A DNA stretch of 64,000 nt from Chryseobacterium kimseyorum. GTDB taxonomy: Bacteria > Bacteroidota > Bacteroidia > Flavobacteriales > Weeksellaceae. The notes below the pieces were generated by a model. It was not told where the DNA came from, made no database searches, and worked only from the letters and a program-made list of their open reading frames with translations. This document shows positions 1-8,674 of the stretch, one piece after another. How positions within the stretch are numbered: the stretch's first letter is position 1; the number at the start of each line of letters is the position of its first letter. The DNA lies in contig NZ_JAPDHW010000003.1 in assembly GCF_025971945.1 (NCBI RefSeq), forward strand, positions 124,001 through 188,000, given 5' to 3'. A program made the translations under genes and the position numbers.

Positions 1-768
1 GTTTCTATTGACGATATTTATCCCAATCCCACTCAGCCACGAACTTATTTTGATGAAAAAGCATTAAATGAACTTGCACAGTCGATTAAAAATCTTGGGG
101 TAATACAGCCTATTACTTTAAGAAAAGATGGTGAAAAGTTTGAAATTATATCTGGGGAAAGACGTTTCAGAGCGAGTAAAATTGCCGGTTTAACGTCAGT
201 TCCTGCTTACATCCGTTTGGTAAATGATCAGGAATTGCTGGAGATGGCTCTTGTTGAAAATATTCAGCGTGAGGATCTAGATTCTATAGAAATTGCACTG
301 ACCTACCAAAGGTTGATGGAAGAGATAGGAATGACTCAGGAAAATTTAAGCCAAAGAGTAGGAAAAGACAGAAGTACCATTACCAACTCGATCAGATTGT
401 TAAGACTAAATCCGGATATTCAAAACGCTATCAGAAGCGGTGAAATTTCTGCGGGACACGGCCGAGCAATTATCAGTCTTGAAAATGAAGAACATCAGCA
501 GGCTTTGTTTGAATTGATCATAAAAGAAAAACTGAATGTCCGCCAGACAGAGCAGGCAGCAATTGCATTTAAAAATCCAAAATCTCCTGCCGCTAAAAAA
601 GCAAAAGTTGAACTTTCTAATAATTATAAAAGAGCGCAGAAAACAATTGCCGATATTCTTGATGTAAAAGTTGAAATAAAGACAATTGGAACCGGCAAAA
701 AAGGTAAGATTGTTTTAGATTTCAAAAATGAAGATGAGCTAGAATATATTTTATCTCATATTAAATAA
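1..768 (+). CDS. parB: ParB/RepB/Spo0J chromosome-partitioning protein (5' partial)
   Basis: The reading frame is open from the first base, so the N-terminus lies outside the window; 255 residues are visible. They contain the ParB N-terminal nuclease-like/CTPase domain (motif PNPTQPR, then SGERRFRA, the nucleotide-binding box), followed by NIQREDL and a helix-turn-helix (around MTQENLSQRVGKDRSTITN) that would bind parS. ParB loads on parS and forms a sliding clamp that works with ParA in origin segregation. The stop codon directly abuts the ATG of the next gene, so the two are probably cotranscribed. Family assignment is secure; parA is presumably just upstream but cannot be seen. Confidence 0.96.
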   Translation, partial: VSIDDIYPNPTQPRTYFDEKALNELAQSIKNLGVIQPITLRKDGEKFEIISGERRFRASKIAGLTSVPAYIRLVNDQELLEMALVENIQREDLDSIEIALTYQRLMEEIGMTQENLSQRVGKDRSTITNSIRLLRLNPDIQNAIRSGEISAGHGRAIISLENEEHQQALFELIIKEKLNVRQTEQAAIAFKNPKSPAAKKAKVELSNNYKRAQKTIADILDVKVEIKTIGTGKKGKIVLDFKNEDELEYILSHIK

Positions 769-1404
769 ATGAAAAAAATCTTTTTTACATTTTTCATATT
801 CATATCTGCGATTGCCTTTTCGCAGGTGATTCCAAATGACTCTGTAAAGGTGGAAACGGTAGCGAGCGACAGTGCAATCCTGAAGAAGATTCCTGAAACA
901 TCGATCGTAGAAACGATTGAAAAAGCAAACGCACCCGCTAAAGTTGTTGTGACCAAATTAAATCCTACAAAAGCAGGTCTTTATTCTGCTGTACTGCCCG
1001 GTTTAGGACAGTTTTATAACAAAAAATACTGGAAAATTCCTGTTGTTTGGGGAGCGGTAGGAGCAGGAGTTGGAATTGCGGTGTGGAATCAGAATCAGTA
1101 TAAAAAATACAGAGAATACTACATTGCGAAACTCAATGGAACTCCTAATGAGTTTGTGGATCAAAGACCTTATTTAGATAAGATTGCCTTGGGGAATGCT
1201 CAGGACAGATCTAAAAGACAGAGAGATTATGCCATTGCAGTTACCGGACTTATTTATATTTTAAATATTGTAGATGCTGTTGTAGATGCGCATTTGTATG
1301 AAGGTCGTAAGGATCCTGATTTGACATTTGCACCAGCGGTAATCTATGATGACTTCGGAAGCAATCCTCCAAAAACGGGATTGAGTTTAAGTTTCAAATT
1401 TTAA
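769..1404 (+). CDS. DUF5683 domain envelope protein
   Basis: A 211-residue protein with an N-terminal signal peptide ending near AFSQ. A glycine-rich hydrophobic stretch (VWGAVGAGVGIAVWNQNQ) follows the motif AVLPGLGQFYNKKYWKIP, which is typical of DUF5683 proteins of Bacteroidota. A second hydrophobic segment (AIAVTGLIYILNIVDAVVDAH) suggests a small membrane or periplasmic protein. It starts directly after the parB stop codon and lies 26 bp before dapB, consistent with one operon. The molecular function is unknown. The family is widely found next to parB in Flavobacteriia (recalled). Confidence 0.85.
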   Translation: MKKIFFTFFIFISAIAFSQVIPNDSVKVETVASDSAILKKIPETSIVETIEKANAPAKVVVTKLNPTKAGLYSAVLPGLGQFYNKKYWKIPVVWGAVGAGVGIAVWNQNQYKKYREYYIAKLNGTPNEFVDQRPYLDKIALGNAQDRSKRQRDYAIAVTGLIYILNIVDAVVDAHLYEGRKDPDLTFAPAVIYDDFGSNPPKTGLSLSFKF

Positions 1405-1430
1405 TTTTTTGATAATAATACATAGCTAAT

Positions 1431-2132
1431 ATGAAAATAGCACTGGTTGGATATGGAAAAATGGGCAAAATCATTGATGAGATTGCCACAAAAAGAGGCC
1501 ATGAGGTTGTTGCCCGACTAAAAGAAACTCCAACTGCTGAAAATCTGAACAATCCGGATGTGGTTATCGAATTTTCTCTTCCGGAAGTTGCTTATGACAA
1601 TATTAGGGCGTGTCTGGAAAATAAAGTTCCTGTCATCTGCGGAACTACCGGCTGGCTCGAAAAAAAATCTGAAATTGAAAATCTTGCTGTTCAAAACGGA
1701 ACAGCATTTTTATATGGCTCAAACTTCAGCTTAGGGGTGAATTTATTTTTTGCCTTAAATGAAAAATTAGCTGATTTGATGAAAAGTGTCGACGAATATT
1801 CTTGCCAGTTGGAGGAAATTCATCACATTCATAAATTAGATGCGCCGAGTGGTACTGCGATTTCTTTAGCAGAAGGAATATTCAAAAACAATTCAAAATA
1901 TGATGCCTGGAAACTTGAGGAAACTCAGAATAAGCAGTTAGGTATTTTTGCGATTCGTAAAGATGAAGTTCCGGGAACTCACAGTGTGTATTACAGAAGT
2001 GAAGTTGATGAGATCGAAATCAAACACACTGCATTTAACAGAAATGGTTTTGCTTTAGGCGCAGTTGTAGCGGCAGAATGGATCAAAGATAAAAAAGGAA
2101 ATTTTACAATGAAAGACGTTTTGGGACTTTAA
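1431..2132 (+). CDS. dapB: 4-hydroxy-tetrahydrodipicolinate reductase
   Basis: DapB reduces 4-hydroxy-tetrahydrodipicolinate with NAD(P)H in the diaminopimelate/lysine pathway, supplying peptidoglycan cross-link precursors. The 233-residue protein has the nucleotide-binding loop GYGKMGK at residues 6-12, the CGTTGW motif, and the catalytic/substrate motif EEIHHIHKLDAPSGTA carrying the conserved His-His and Lys. The length is near the short end of the family (about 230-270). It sits between the DUF5683 gene and lepB on the same strand. Assignment is secure. Confidence 0.97.
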   Translation: MKIALVGYGKMGKIIDEIATKRGHEVVARLKETPTAENLNNPDVVIEFSLPEVAYDNIRACLENKVPVICGTTGWLEKKSEIENLAVQNGTAFLYGSNFSLGVNLFFALNEKLADLMKSVDEYSCQLEEIHHIHKLDAPSGTAISLAEGIFKNNSKYDAWKLEETQNKQLGIFAIRKDEVPGTHSVYYRSEVDEIEIKHTAFNRNGFALGAVVAAEWIKDKKGNFTMKDVLGL

Positions 2133-2229
2133 TTTGTAACAAAAGCGAACTTTCGTAAACTAATCATAGAGATTTGTATTCATCATCAATGATTGATTGC
2201 AAATTGCTCATTACTCATATTGAAAATTT

Positions 2230-3873
2230 ATGAATTATTTTTTAACGTACACAGTTTATGTTCTGATTTTATCTGTATTGATGGGTATTTCAACATGGAA
2301 GCTGTTCAAGAAAATGGGGTATAGTCCGTTATTGGCCTTTGTACCTTTCTACAATTATTTCATTGTTTTAAAAGAAACAAATCATCCGAAATGGTGGGCG
2401 ATCTTATCTTACCTTCCGATTGTGGGGCCGATTATGATGTCTGTTTTTCATATTTATTTAATGAAAAAATTTGGCAAAAGCCTCATTCAGCATCAGGTTT
2501 TGACGGTGATCCTGCCTTTCATCTACATGGCAACAGTCAACTATTCTAAAGATGTTGAGTTGGAAGATGAAAATGAGCTTTACCTTACAGAAGAAGAAAA
2601 AGCATCTCAAAAGAAAGATACATTTGTAGGTTCTATTACTTTTGCAGTGGTTTTCGCCACGATTATTCACGTATTTTTCACACAGCCATTTGGTATTCCG
2701 ACTGGTTCAATGGAAAGAACACTTTTAGTGGGAGATTTCCTTTTCGTCAATAAGTGGAGCTATGGTTATAGACTACCGATGCGTCCTCTGGCAATACCTT
2801 TTTTACAGGGAACAATTTTGGATACCGGCGTAAAAGGAAACCCGAAAGATGATCCGAAATCATATGTAGAAGCTGTAAAGCTGCCTTACGAAAGAATTTT
2901 CCCGTTTAACAAACCTCAAAAAACTGATATTGTAGTTTTCAATTATCCAAGAGATTCTGTGCATGTTTCTCTTGATCGTGCCGATCCTTACGTGAAAAGA
3001 TGTGTGGCAGTTGCAGGTGATACTTTTGAAATGCGTGAAGGTAAAATGTTTGTTAACGGAAAGCCTGAAGTATTTTTAGGTGATCAGGAGGTTCAGCACA
3101 GATATATTGTAAACACGGGAAGCCAACTTGATATTCCTGGTTTGTATAAAATTTTTGGATTTTTACCAGTTCAGGAAGGTCAAAACCAACAGGGTGGATT
3201 TGTGTATTACTTCCAGGGTCTGACTAAAAAAACAGCTGCTGAAATTAAAAAACTTCCACAGGTGATTGATATGCAGGAACACATTCAGCCGAAAGGTGAA
3301 TCTGCAGTGGCTTATCGTGATGAGGTTAGACAGAAAATTGATACTACCAATTCAATTTTCCCGATCAACAGCGGTTGGAATCAGGATCAGTACGGTCCAC
3401 TAAAAATCCCAAAGAAAGGGGATGTTGTAGTCATTAATGATAAGACTTTACCGGAATATCAGTGGATCATCAAGAATTATGAGCACAATACTTTAGAAAA
3501 TAAAAACGGTAAAATCTTTATCAACGGAAAGGAAACCAACCAATATACCATTCAGCAGGATTACTATATGATGGTTGGAGATAATAGAGATGCTTCTCTT
3601 GATGCAAGATTCTTTGGTTTTGTACCTGAAGCAAATATTGTTGGAAAACCAATGTTTACATGGATGAGTGTAGAAGGAGCATTTAAAGATTCCCAATCTT
3701 CATATCAGGCAGACGGATGGAGAATCCGTTGGGACAGAATGTTTAAAGCTACCAATACAGGCGAAGCCAACAAGACTTCATACTGGTGGATTGCTGTTTT
3801 GATTCTTGTTCTTTTCTTCGGTTGGGAATATTTTGTAAAACTTTTCGGAAAGAAAAAAACTGAAGAAGAATAA
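2230..3873 (+). CDS. lepB: Signal peptidase I (long Bacteroidota form)
   Basis: Membrane serine protease that removes signal peptides from secreted proteins. At 547 residues it is about twice the length of E. coli-type enzymes without extra domains. The N-terminal ~110 residues form several hydrophobic helices. A further helix (residues ~132-150) precedes the catalytic box with the serine at residue 160 (PTGSMERTL). The general-base lysine is residue 256 in KRCVAVAGD. The terminal box GDNRDASLDARFFGFV is near residue 455. A long insert separates the Lys box from the GDNRDAS box. A C-terminal hydrophobic helix is followed by a Lys-rich tail. A good hairpin terminator follows. Confidence 0.95.
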   Translation: MNYFLTYTVYVLILSVLMGISTWKLFKKMGYSPLLAFVPFYNYFIVLKETNHPKWWAILSYLPIVGPIMMSVFHIYLMKKFGKSLIQHQVLTVILPFIYMATVNYSKDVELEDENELYLTEEEKASQKKDTFVGSITFAVVFATIIHVFFTQPFGIPTGSMERTLLVGDFLFVNKWSYGYRLPMRPLAIPFLQGTILDTGVKGNPKDDPKSYVEAVKLPYERIFPFNKPQKTDIVVFNYPRDSVHVSLDRADPYVKRCVAVAGDTFEMREGKMFVNGKPEVFLGDQEVQHRYIVNTGSQLDIPGLYKIFGFLPVQEGQNQQGGFVYYFQGLTKKTAAEIKKLPQVIDMQEHIQPKGESAVAYRDEVRQKIDTTNSIFPINSGWNQDQYGPLKIPKKGDVVVINDKTLPEYQWIIKNYEHNTLENKNGKIFINGKETNQYTIQQDYYMMVGDNRDASLDARFFGFVPEANIVGKPMFTWMSVEGAFKDSQSSYQADGWRIRWDRMFKATNTGEANKTSYWWIAVLILVLFFGWEYFVKLFGKKKTEEE

Positions 3874-3896
3874 CTAAATTTGTAAACTAAATTAAG

Positions 3897-3927
3897 ATGA
3901 AGTATTTGAAAAAATACTTCATTTTTA
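3897..3927 (+). terminator. Rho-independent terminator after lepB
   Basis: An 11-bp perfect stem (ATGAAGTATTT pairing with AAATACTTCAT) around a 4-nt loop is followed by a T-rich stretch. It ends the parB-lepB run of genes 13 bp before the next start codon. Confidence 0.8.
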
Positions 3928-3939
3928 TATATAATCATA

Positions 3940-4548
3940 ATGCAAAATATATTATTACCGGTATTTTACTTACCACCTATTTCATGGTTTTCAGTGTTTT
4001 TAGATCCTGAAAATGAAGTTACGTTTGAGCAGTACGAAAGTTTTCCTAAACAGACATTTAGAAACAGGACCAATATTTACGGAGCAAACGGGAAGCTTTC
4101 ACTGATTATTCCAATCAATCATACAGGAAGAAGAGAAATGAAAGATATCGAAATTTCATACAGAGAAGACTGGTTGAAAATTCACTGGAAATCAATAAAA
4201 AATGTTTATCAGGGATCAGCATACTTTGAGTACTATGAGGACAAATTTCAGGTACTTTATGAGAAGAAAGAGAAGTTTTTATTAGATTTTAATTTAAAAA
4301 GTATAGACATTATTCAGAAAATACTGAAGACAGAAAAGGCACAGTCTTTGAATGAAGAGTATATCAAAATTCCATCTGAGATTAATTTTCGTGAAAAATT
4401 TTCTACAAAAATTGAAACAGAATTTGAAATGGAAGAATATTATCAAACATTCACAGATAAATTTGGTTTTTTAAAAGATTTATCGATTTTAGATCTTATA
4501 TGTAACAAAGGACCGGAATCTGTGACTTATCTTAAAAATATTAAATAA
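3940..4548 (+). CDS. WbqC family protein
   Basis: A 202-residue protein with the WbqC-like pattern: an N-terminal LLPVFYLPPISWF segment, a central YGANGKLSLIIPINH block, and DWLKIHWKSIKNVYQGSAYFEYYED. WbqC-like proteins are often found in polysaccharide gene sets, but here the gene sits in a housekeeping block next to lepB, which is usual for Flavobacteriia (recalled). The biochemical role is not established. The gene is 10 bp upstream of the protease gene. Confidence 0.85.
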   Translation: MQNILLPVFYLPPISWFSVFLDPENEVTFEQYESFPKQTFRNRTNIYGANGKLSLIIPINHTGRREMKDIEISYREDWLKIHWKSIKNVYQGSAYFEYYEDKFQVLYEKKEKFLLDFNLKSIDIIQKILKTEKAQSLNEEYIKIPSEINFREKFSTKIETEFEMEEYYQTFTDKFGFLKDLSILDLICNKGPESVTYLKNIK

Positions 4549-4558
4549 TTCTAGTAAA

Positions 4559-6232
4559 ATGAAGAAAATAGTATTAGCTGCTGTCTTTTTAGCAGGATTC
4601 AGTTATTCTCATGCACAGTCTACAAAAGCTGCTGTTGATCCAAAGGAAGATAAAGATTTAATGACGTGGTATCATAAAGATTTTGCTACGTCAAAGGTTT
4701 ATGGGGTCAATACCGAAAATGCCTATAAATATCTTGAGTCTAAAGGTCTTAAACCTAAAACTGTTGTGGTTGGGGTTCTGGATAGCGGTGTTCAGGTTGA
4801 CCATCCAGGTTTGGTTAAAAATATTTGGTCAAACCCAAATGAAGTTCCAAACAACGGAAAAGATGATGATGGAAACGGATATATTGACGACGTTCACGGC
4901 TGGAATTTTATCGGAGGTAAAAACGGCGATACTGATATCGATAATATGGAAGTTACCAGAGTGGTAGCTAAATATAAGTCTGTTTTTGAAGGAGACGACT
5001 CTGCAAAAAACAAAGCAAATCAGGCAAAAATGCTGGAGGAATTTGCAATGTATATGAAGTCTAAAGAGCTTTTTACTAAAAAAAGTATTGATGCAAGACA
5101 AAGCTTCATGAGGTATAATACGATTAATGAATCTATCCCTACCATTGCTACTATACTGAACGGGAAGCCATTAACTGCCGAAAATATAAAAGGTATTAAA
5201 CCCACAAAACAGGAAGAAGCAATTGCTTTAGAAATCCTGAATAACCTGGTTAAAAATCCAGAGTTTGCCGGAAAATCTGCTGCAGAGGTAGGTAATAAAA
5301 TTAAAGAAGAAATTAAGCCTGCACTGGATCATTTTGGGCCGATGGCAAAACAGTATGATTTGGCGTACGATCCAAGAGCTGAAATCGTTGGTGATAATTA
5401 CGATGATTATTCGCAGAAAAATTATGGGAACAACCATTACCAAGGCCCTGATGCAGAACACGGAACTCACGTTTCAGGTATTATAGCAGGTTTGCCTCAA
5501 GGCAAGGAAGTTCAGTACGGAGTGGCTTCTAAAGTTGCAAAGATCATGGTTGTAAGAACGGTTCCAAACGGTGATGAAAGAGACAAGGATGTTGCAAACG
5601 CAATTAGATACGCAGTTGATAACGGAGCCAAGGTTTTAAATATGAGCTTTGGAAAACCGGTTTCTCCTGGGAAAAATATTGTATGGGATGCTTTCAAATA
5701 TGCTGAAGATAAAGGTGTTCTTCTGGTAAAGGCTGCAGGGAATGAAAACGAAGATGTAGCTGAACATTTGGCTTATCCTACCAACTTTAAAAATATTACA
5801 GATCCTGCACCTTTTGTAAACAATGTTTTGGTTGTAGGCGCAAGTACTAACAGAAACAATGAGTTGAGAGCAAGTTTCTCGAACTACAATAAAACGATGG
5901 TCAATGTATTCGCTCCCGGTGAAGAAATTTATTCTACCGTACCAAATAATGAGTACAGTTATCAGCAGGGAACATCAATGGCTTCACCTGTAGTTGCCGG
6001 TGCTGCTGCAGTTTTATTGGCTTATATGCCTAATCTAAAACCTGCTCAGATCATTGAAGCTCTTGTGAAAACAAGCAACGCCAGCAAAGAAAATGAGTTT
6101 GGAGACAAATCTCAGGCTGGTGGAGTAATCGATGTGAGAAAGGCTGCAGAATATGCATTTACAAACTACTATAATGGAAAGACTTCTGCCGTGAAAAAAC
6201 CGGTGAAGTCTAAAAAAACCGTAAAGAAATAA
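4559..6232 (+). CDS. Subtilisin-like S8 family serine peptidase, secreted
   Basis: A 557-residue secreted protease with a signal peptide (MKKIVLAAVF...SHAQ). The catalytic triad is readable: Asp75 in VLDSGVQVDHPG, His301 in EHGTHVSGI, Ser473 in GTSMASPVVAG. The oxyanion Asn is in KAAGNENED. About 225 residues separate Asp and His, an insert far longer than in classical subtilisins and typical of a Bacteroidota subgroup. The C-terminus is Lys-rich (SAVKKPVKSKKTVKK) with no recognisable type IX sorting domain, so periplasmic location is possible. A strong terminator follows. Confidence 0.95.
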   Translation: MKKIVLAAVFLAGFSYSHAQSTKAAVDPKEDKDLMTWYHKDFATSKVYGVNTENAYKYLESKGLKPKTVVVGVLDSGVQVDHPGLVKNIWSNPNEVPNNGKDDDGNGYIDDVHGWNFIGGKNGDTDIDNMEVTRVVAKYKSVFEGDDSAKNKANQAKMLEEFAMYMKSKELFTKKSIDARQSFMRYNTINESIPTIATILNGKPLTAENIKGIKPTKQEEAIALEILNNLVKNPEFAGKSAAEVGNKIKEEIKPALDHFGPMAKQYDLAYDPRAEIVGDNYDDYSQKNYGNNHYQGPDAEHGTHVSGIIAGLPQGKEVQYGVASKVAKIMVVRTVPNGDERDKDVANAIRYAVDNGAKVLNMSFGKPVSPGKNIVWDAFKYAEDKGVLLVKAAGNENEDVAEHLAYPTNFKNITDPAPFVNNVLVVGASTNRNNELRASFSNYNKTMVNVFAPGEEIYSTVPNNEYSYQQGTSMASPVVAGAAAVLLAYMPNLKPAQIIEALVKTSNASKENEFGDKSQAGGVIDVRKAAEYAFTNYYNGKTSAVKKPVKSKKTVKK

Positions 6233-6261
6233 TAATCAAATACTTATTTTGAAATAGTTTT

Positions 6262-6295
6262 AAAAGCCCGAATTCGTCGGGCTTTTTTTTTTTTT
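6262..6295 (+). terminator. Rho-independent terminator after S8 peptidase
   Basis: A 10-bp perfect stem (AAAAGCCCGA pairing with TCGGGCTTTT), a 5-nt loop and a run of more than ten T residues. Confidence 0.92.
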
Positions 6296-6303
6296 AATAA
6301 TTT

Positions 6304-6327
6304 GTTTTGGCACGGTTTTTTATATTA
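6304..6327 (+). promoter_or_regulatory. Candidate sigma-54-like promoter (perfect -24, weak -12)
   Basis: TTTTGGCACGG with the -24 GG at 6309-6310 matches the sigma-54 -24 element very well. Ten bases later the expected GC is TA, so the -12 element is poor. If real, transcription would start near 6333. That would exclude the in-frame ATG at 6327 and agree with the signal-peptide start at 6387. Tentative. Confidence 0.3.
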
Positions 6328-6386
6328 TGTCTATGAATAATAAATTGATCAGGCGTTTTACGGTTGATCTGACGAAAAAAAAACAT

Positions 6387-6878
6387 ATGAAAAAGTTATT
6401 ACTTGCGGGGATTTTAGGAACATCGCTTTTTGCAGTTTCTTGTTCCACCGTTAAAAAAGGCGCAGATGCACAAAGCAATAGATCTGAATTTCTTAAAATG
6501 AAAGGAGATTTCCAAATTGTAAGCATAGATTACGACAAGCAATATAAAATCAAACCTTTTGACGAAGGAGCAGATGCACAGTGTTTCGTAGGAAGTCACT
6601 GGAGATTTATTCCAAATAATTATACTGGAGCTTATACTTTAAATGGAGGTGGTAAATGTCCATCTCTAACTCAGCCTATTAAATTTGAGGTAAAAGGAGG
6701 AAATACATTTTTATTCAAAAAAATCCAGGACGGAACAAAAGCAAAGCAAAATACAGTAGGCTACGAGCTTAACGTAGTGAACATGTCAACAGATCAATTT
6801 TCATTAGAGCAAAATGTACCATTCGATGGTAGCACAGTAAGAGTTGTTTACAACTTTGAAAGAGCAGGAATGAAATAA
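6387..6878 (+). CDS. Lipocalin-like lipoprotein
   Basis: Starting at 6387, the 163-residue product begins with a lipoprotein signal (MKKLLLAGILGTSLFAVSC). The cysteine after FAVS would be acylated. The in-frame upstream ATG at 6327 would put 20 charged residues ahead of the signal, so it is rejected. The mature part (MKGDFQIVSIDYDKQYKIKP... HWRFIPNN) resembles the small lipocalin-family lipoproteins of Flavobacteriia. No ligand can be predicted. It lies 23 bp upstream of the OmpA-like gene with no terminator between, so the two are probably cotranscribed. Confidence 0.75.
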   Translation: MKKLLLAGILGTSLFAVSCSTVKKGADAQSNRSEFLKMKGDFQIVSIDYDKQYKIKPFDEGADAQCFVGSHWRFIPNNYTGAYTLNGGGKCPSLTQPIKFEVKGGNTFLFKKIQDGTKAKQNTVGYELNVVNMSTDQFSLEQNVPFDGSTVRVVYNFERAGMK

Positions 6879-6901
6879 TTTAAATACTTAAAATAAACAT
6901 A

Positions 6902-7591
6902 ATGAAATTTAATAAAACATATATAGCAGCATTTTTCCTATCATCAGCATTATTACTTACAAGTTGTGAGGCTGTGCAGAATTCTAATCATCAGCAAAGA
7001 GGTACCGCGGTAGGTGTTGCTTCTGGAGCGGTAATTGGTGGAGTTTTAGGAAATAATGTAGGTAAAGGTAAAAATGCAGCATTAGGTGCAGTTTTAGGTG
7101 GTATTATTGGTGGAGTTGCTGGTAACGTTATCGGTAACAAAATGGATAAGCAGGCTAAAGATATTAAAGAAACTTTACCTGGTGCGGAAGTAGAAAGAGT
7201 AGGAGACGGTATTAAAATTACAATGAATGAAAGTATTGTAACTTTTGCGTTTGACTCTTCTGATCTTACATCACTGGCAAAAACTAACTTAGATAAATTA
7301 ACTCAGGTTTTAATCAACAATCCGGATACCAACATCAATATTTACGGACATACAGATAGCAAGGGTGCTGATGACTACAATCAAAAGCTTTCTGAGAGAA
7401 GAGCAAATTCTGTAAGATCTTATCTAATGTCTAAGGGAATTTCTTCAAACAGACTCTTTGCATTAGGTGAAGGTGAATCAATGCCTGTAGCTACAAACGA
7501 CACAGACGCGGGTAGAGCAAAAAACAGAAGAGTAGAATTTGCGATTACTGCAAACGAAAAAATGATCAACGACGCTCAGCAAGGGCAGTAA
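6902..7591 (+). CDS. OmpA family lipoprotein with glycine zipper
   Basis: A 229-residue outer-membrane lipoprotein: lipobox LLLTSC, then a glycine-zipper region (repeated GG-x3-G motifs, about residues 37-85), then an OmpA C-terminal peptidoglycan-binding domain (about 110-222) with NINIYGHTDSKG and LSERRANSVRSYL, the canonical diaminopimelate-contact region. It probably tethers the outer membrane to the cell wall. It pairs with the lipocalin gene upstream. A hairpin terminator follows. Confidence 0.93.
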   Translation: MKFNKTYIAAFFLSSALLLTSCEAVQNSNHQQRGTAVGVASGAVIGGVLGNNVGKGKNAALGAVLGGIIGGVAGNVIGNKMDKQAKDIKETLPGAEVERVGDGIKITMNESIVTFAFDSSDLTSLAKTNLDKLTQVLINNPDTNINIYGHTDSKGADDYNQKLSERRANSVRSYLMSKGISSNRLFALGEGESMPVATNDTDAGRAKNRRVEFAITANEKMINDAQQGQ

Positions 7592-7614
7592 TCATTAACA
7601 TATAAATATTATCA

Positions 7615-7642
7615 TAAAAGACCGCTTTGGCGGTTTTTTTTG
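7615..7642 (+). terminator. Rho-independent terminator after ompA-like gene
   Basis: Stem ACCGC-TTTG-GCGGT flanked by an A run on the left and eight or more T residues on the right. Confidence 0.85.
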
Positions 7643-7679
7643 TATTTTTATGCGGCATGTTTTTTTGCCTTAAATTCAC

Positions 7680-7687
7680 TATTTTTG
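7680..7687 (+). promoter_or_regulatory. Bacteroidota -7 box upstream of the UbiA gene
   Basis: TATTTTTG matches the TAnnTTTG consensus exactly and lies 17 bp before the ATG at 7705, just after a terminator. No clear -33 TTG at the usual distance was found. Confidence 0.5.
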
Positions 7688-7704
7688 CAATCGAAATAAC
7701 ATAA

Positions 7705-8592
7705 ATGAAAAAATATCTAAAACTACTGCGCGTAGAACAATGGGTAAAAAATCTTTTTGTTTTTGTACCCCTATTTTTTTCAGGTAATATCAAAAATTTA
7801 GATTTACTCAGTAAAAGTGTTTTCGCTTTCATTATATTCTCTTTAGCAGCCAGTATCGTTTATATTTTAAATGATTATAACGACATTGAGGCAGACAGGA
7901 AGCATCCTGAAAAACGGAGAAGACCTTTGGCCAGTGGGGCTATTTCAAAGCCAAAAGCGCTTTCAATCTTAGGCATTTTGGCGGTTATCGATATTGCCTT
8001 AATACTCTTCGCACAGTTTTATTTTGATGAAATACTCTGGAAGTTCGCAACGATTATCGGAATTTATTTTGTGATGAATCTCGCTTACACTTTTAAATTA
8101 AAACATGTTCCGATCATTGATATCTTCATTATTGCGACAGGATTTGTTTTAAGAGTTCAAGCCGGTGGATATATTACAGGGATTTTTATTTCACAGTGGG
8201 CAACATTGTTGACATTTGTTCTTGCATTGGTTTTGGCAATAGGCAAAAGACGTGGTGAACTGATCAATGCACAGGTTTCCGGGAAGACGCGAAGAGCGCT
8301 GGATGGTTATAACGTACAGTTTGCGGATATTGCATTATCGATTTCTGTTACGTTGGCTATCATTTGTTATTTGATGTTTACCTTGTCTCCAGAAATTCAG
8401 TTAAAGTTGCACAAAGCCGTATTTTACACAGTAATATTTGTAGTTTTCGGATTTTTAAGATATTTACAGCAGACTTTGGTTTATAACAGAACCGAATCTC
8501 CCACAAAAATAGTTTACAGAGACCGATACATTCAGATTACTCTGTTACTTTGGGTTGCCGCATTTTTAATTCTAATTTATTTTAAAAAATGA
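7705..8592 (+). CDS. UbiA-type decaprenyl-phosphate phosphoribosyltransferase-like protein
   Basis: A 295-residue polytopic membrane prenyltransferase. The first Asp-rich motif reads NDYNDIEADRKHPEKRRRP, which is the phosphoribosyltransferase branch (mycobacterial Rv3806c type: ND-x2-D-x3-DR-x-HP-x-KR-x-RP) rather than the quinone branch. The second loop has ISQW and the basic LAIGKRRGE. The predicted reaction moves 5-phosphoribose from PRPP to a polyprenyl phosphate. The neighbours are the DprE1-like, DprE2-like and HAD phosphatase genes, exactly the next steps of the decaprenylphosphoryl-arabinose route. The lipid length and the acceptor polymer in this organism are unknown. Confidence 0.88.
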   Translation: MKKYLKLLRVEQWVKNLFVFVPLFFSGNIKNLDLLSKSVFAFIIFSLAASIVYILNDYNDIEADRKHPEKRRRPLASGAISKPKALSILGILAVIDIALILFAQFYFDEILWKFATIIGIYFVMNLAYTFKLKHVPIIDIFIIATGFVLRVQAGGYITGIFISQWATLLTFVLALVLAIGKRRGELINAQVSGKTRRALDGYNVQFADIALSISVTLAIICYLMFTLSPEIQLKLHKAVFYTVIFVVFGFLRYLQQTLVYNRTESPTKIVYRDRYIQITLLLWVAAFLILIYFKK

Positions 8593-8674
8593 AACTGCGA
8601 AAACTGAAAAACACAAAAGATAAAGAGAATTTTGTAGTGACTCCATCTGAACGCAAAAGCATAAATTATTACAG

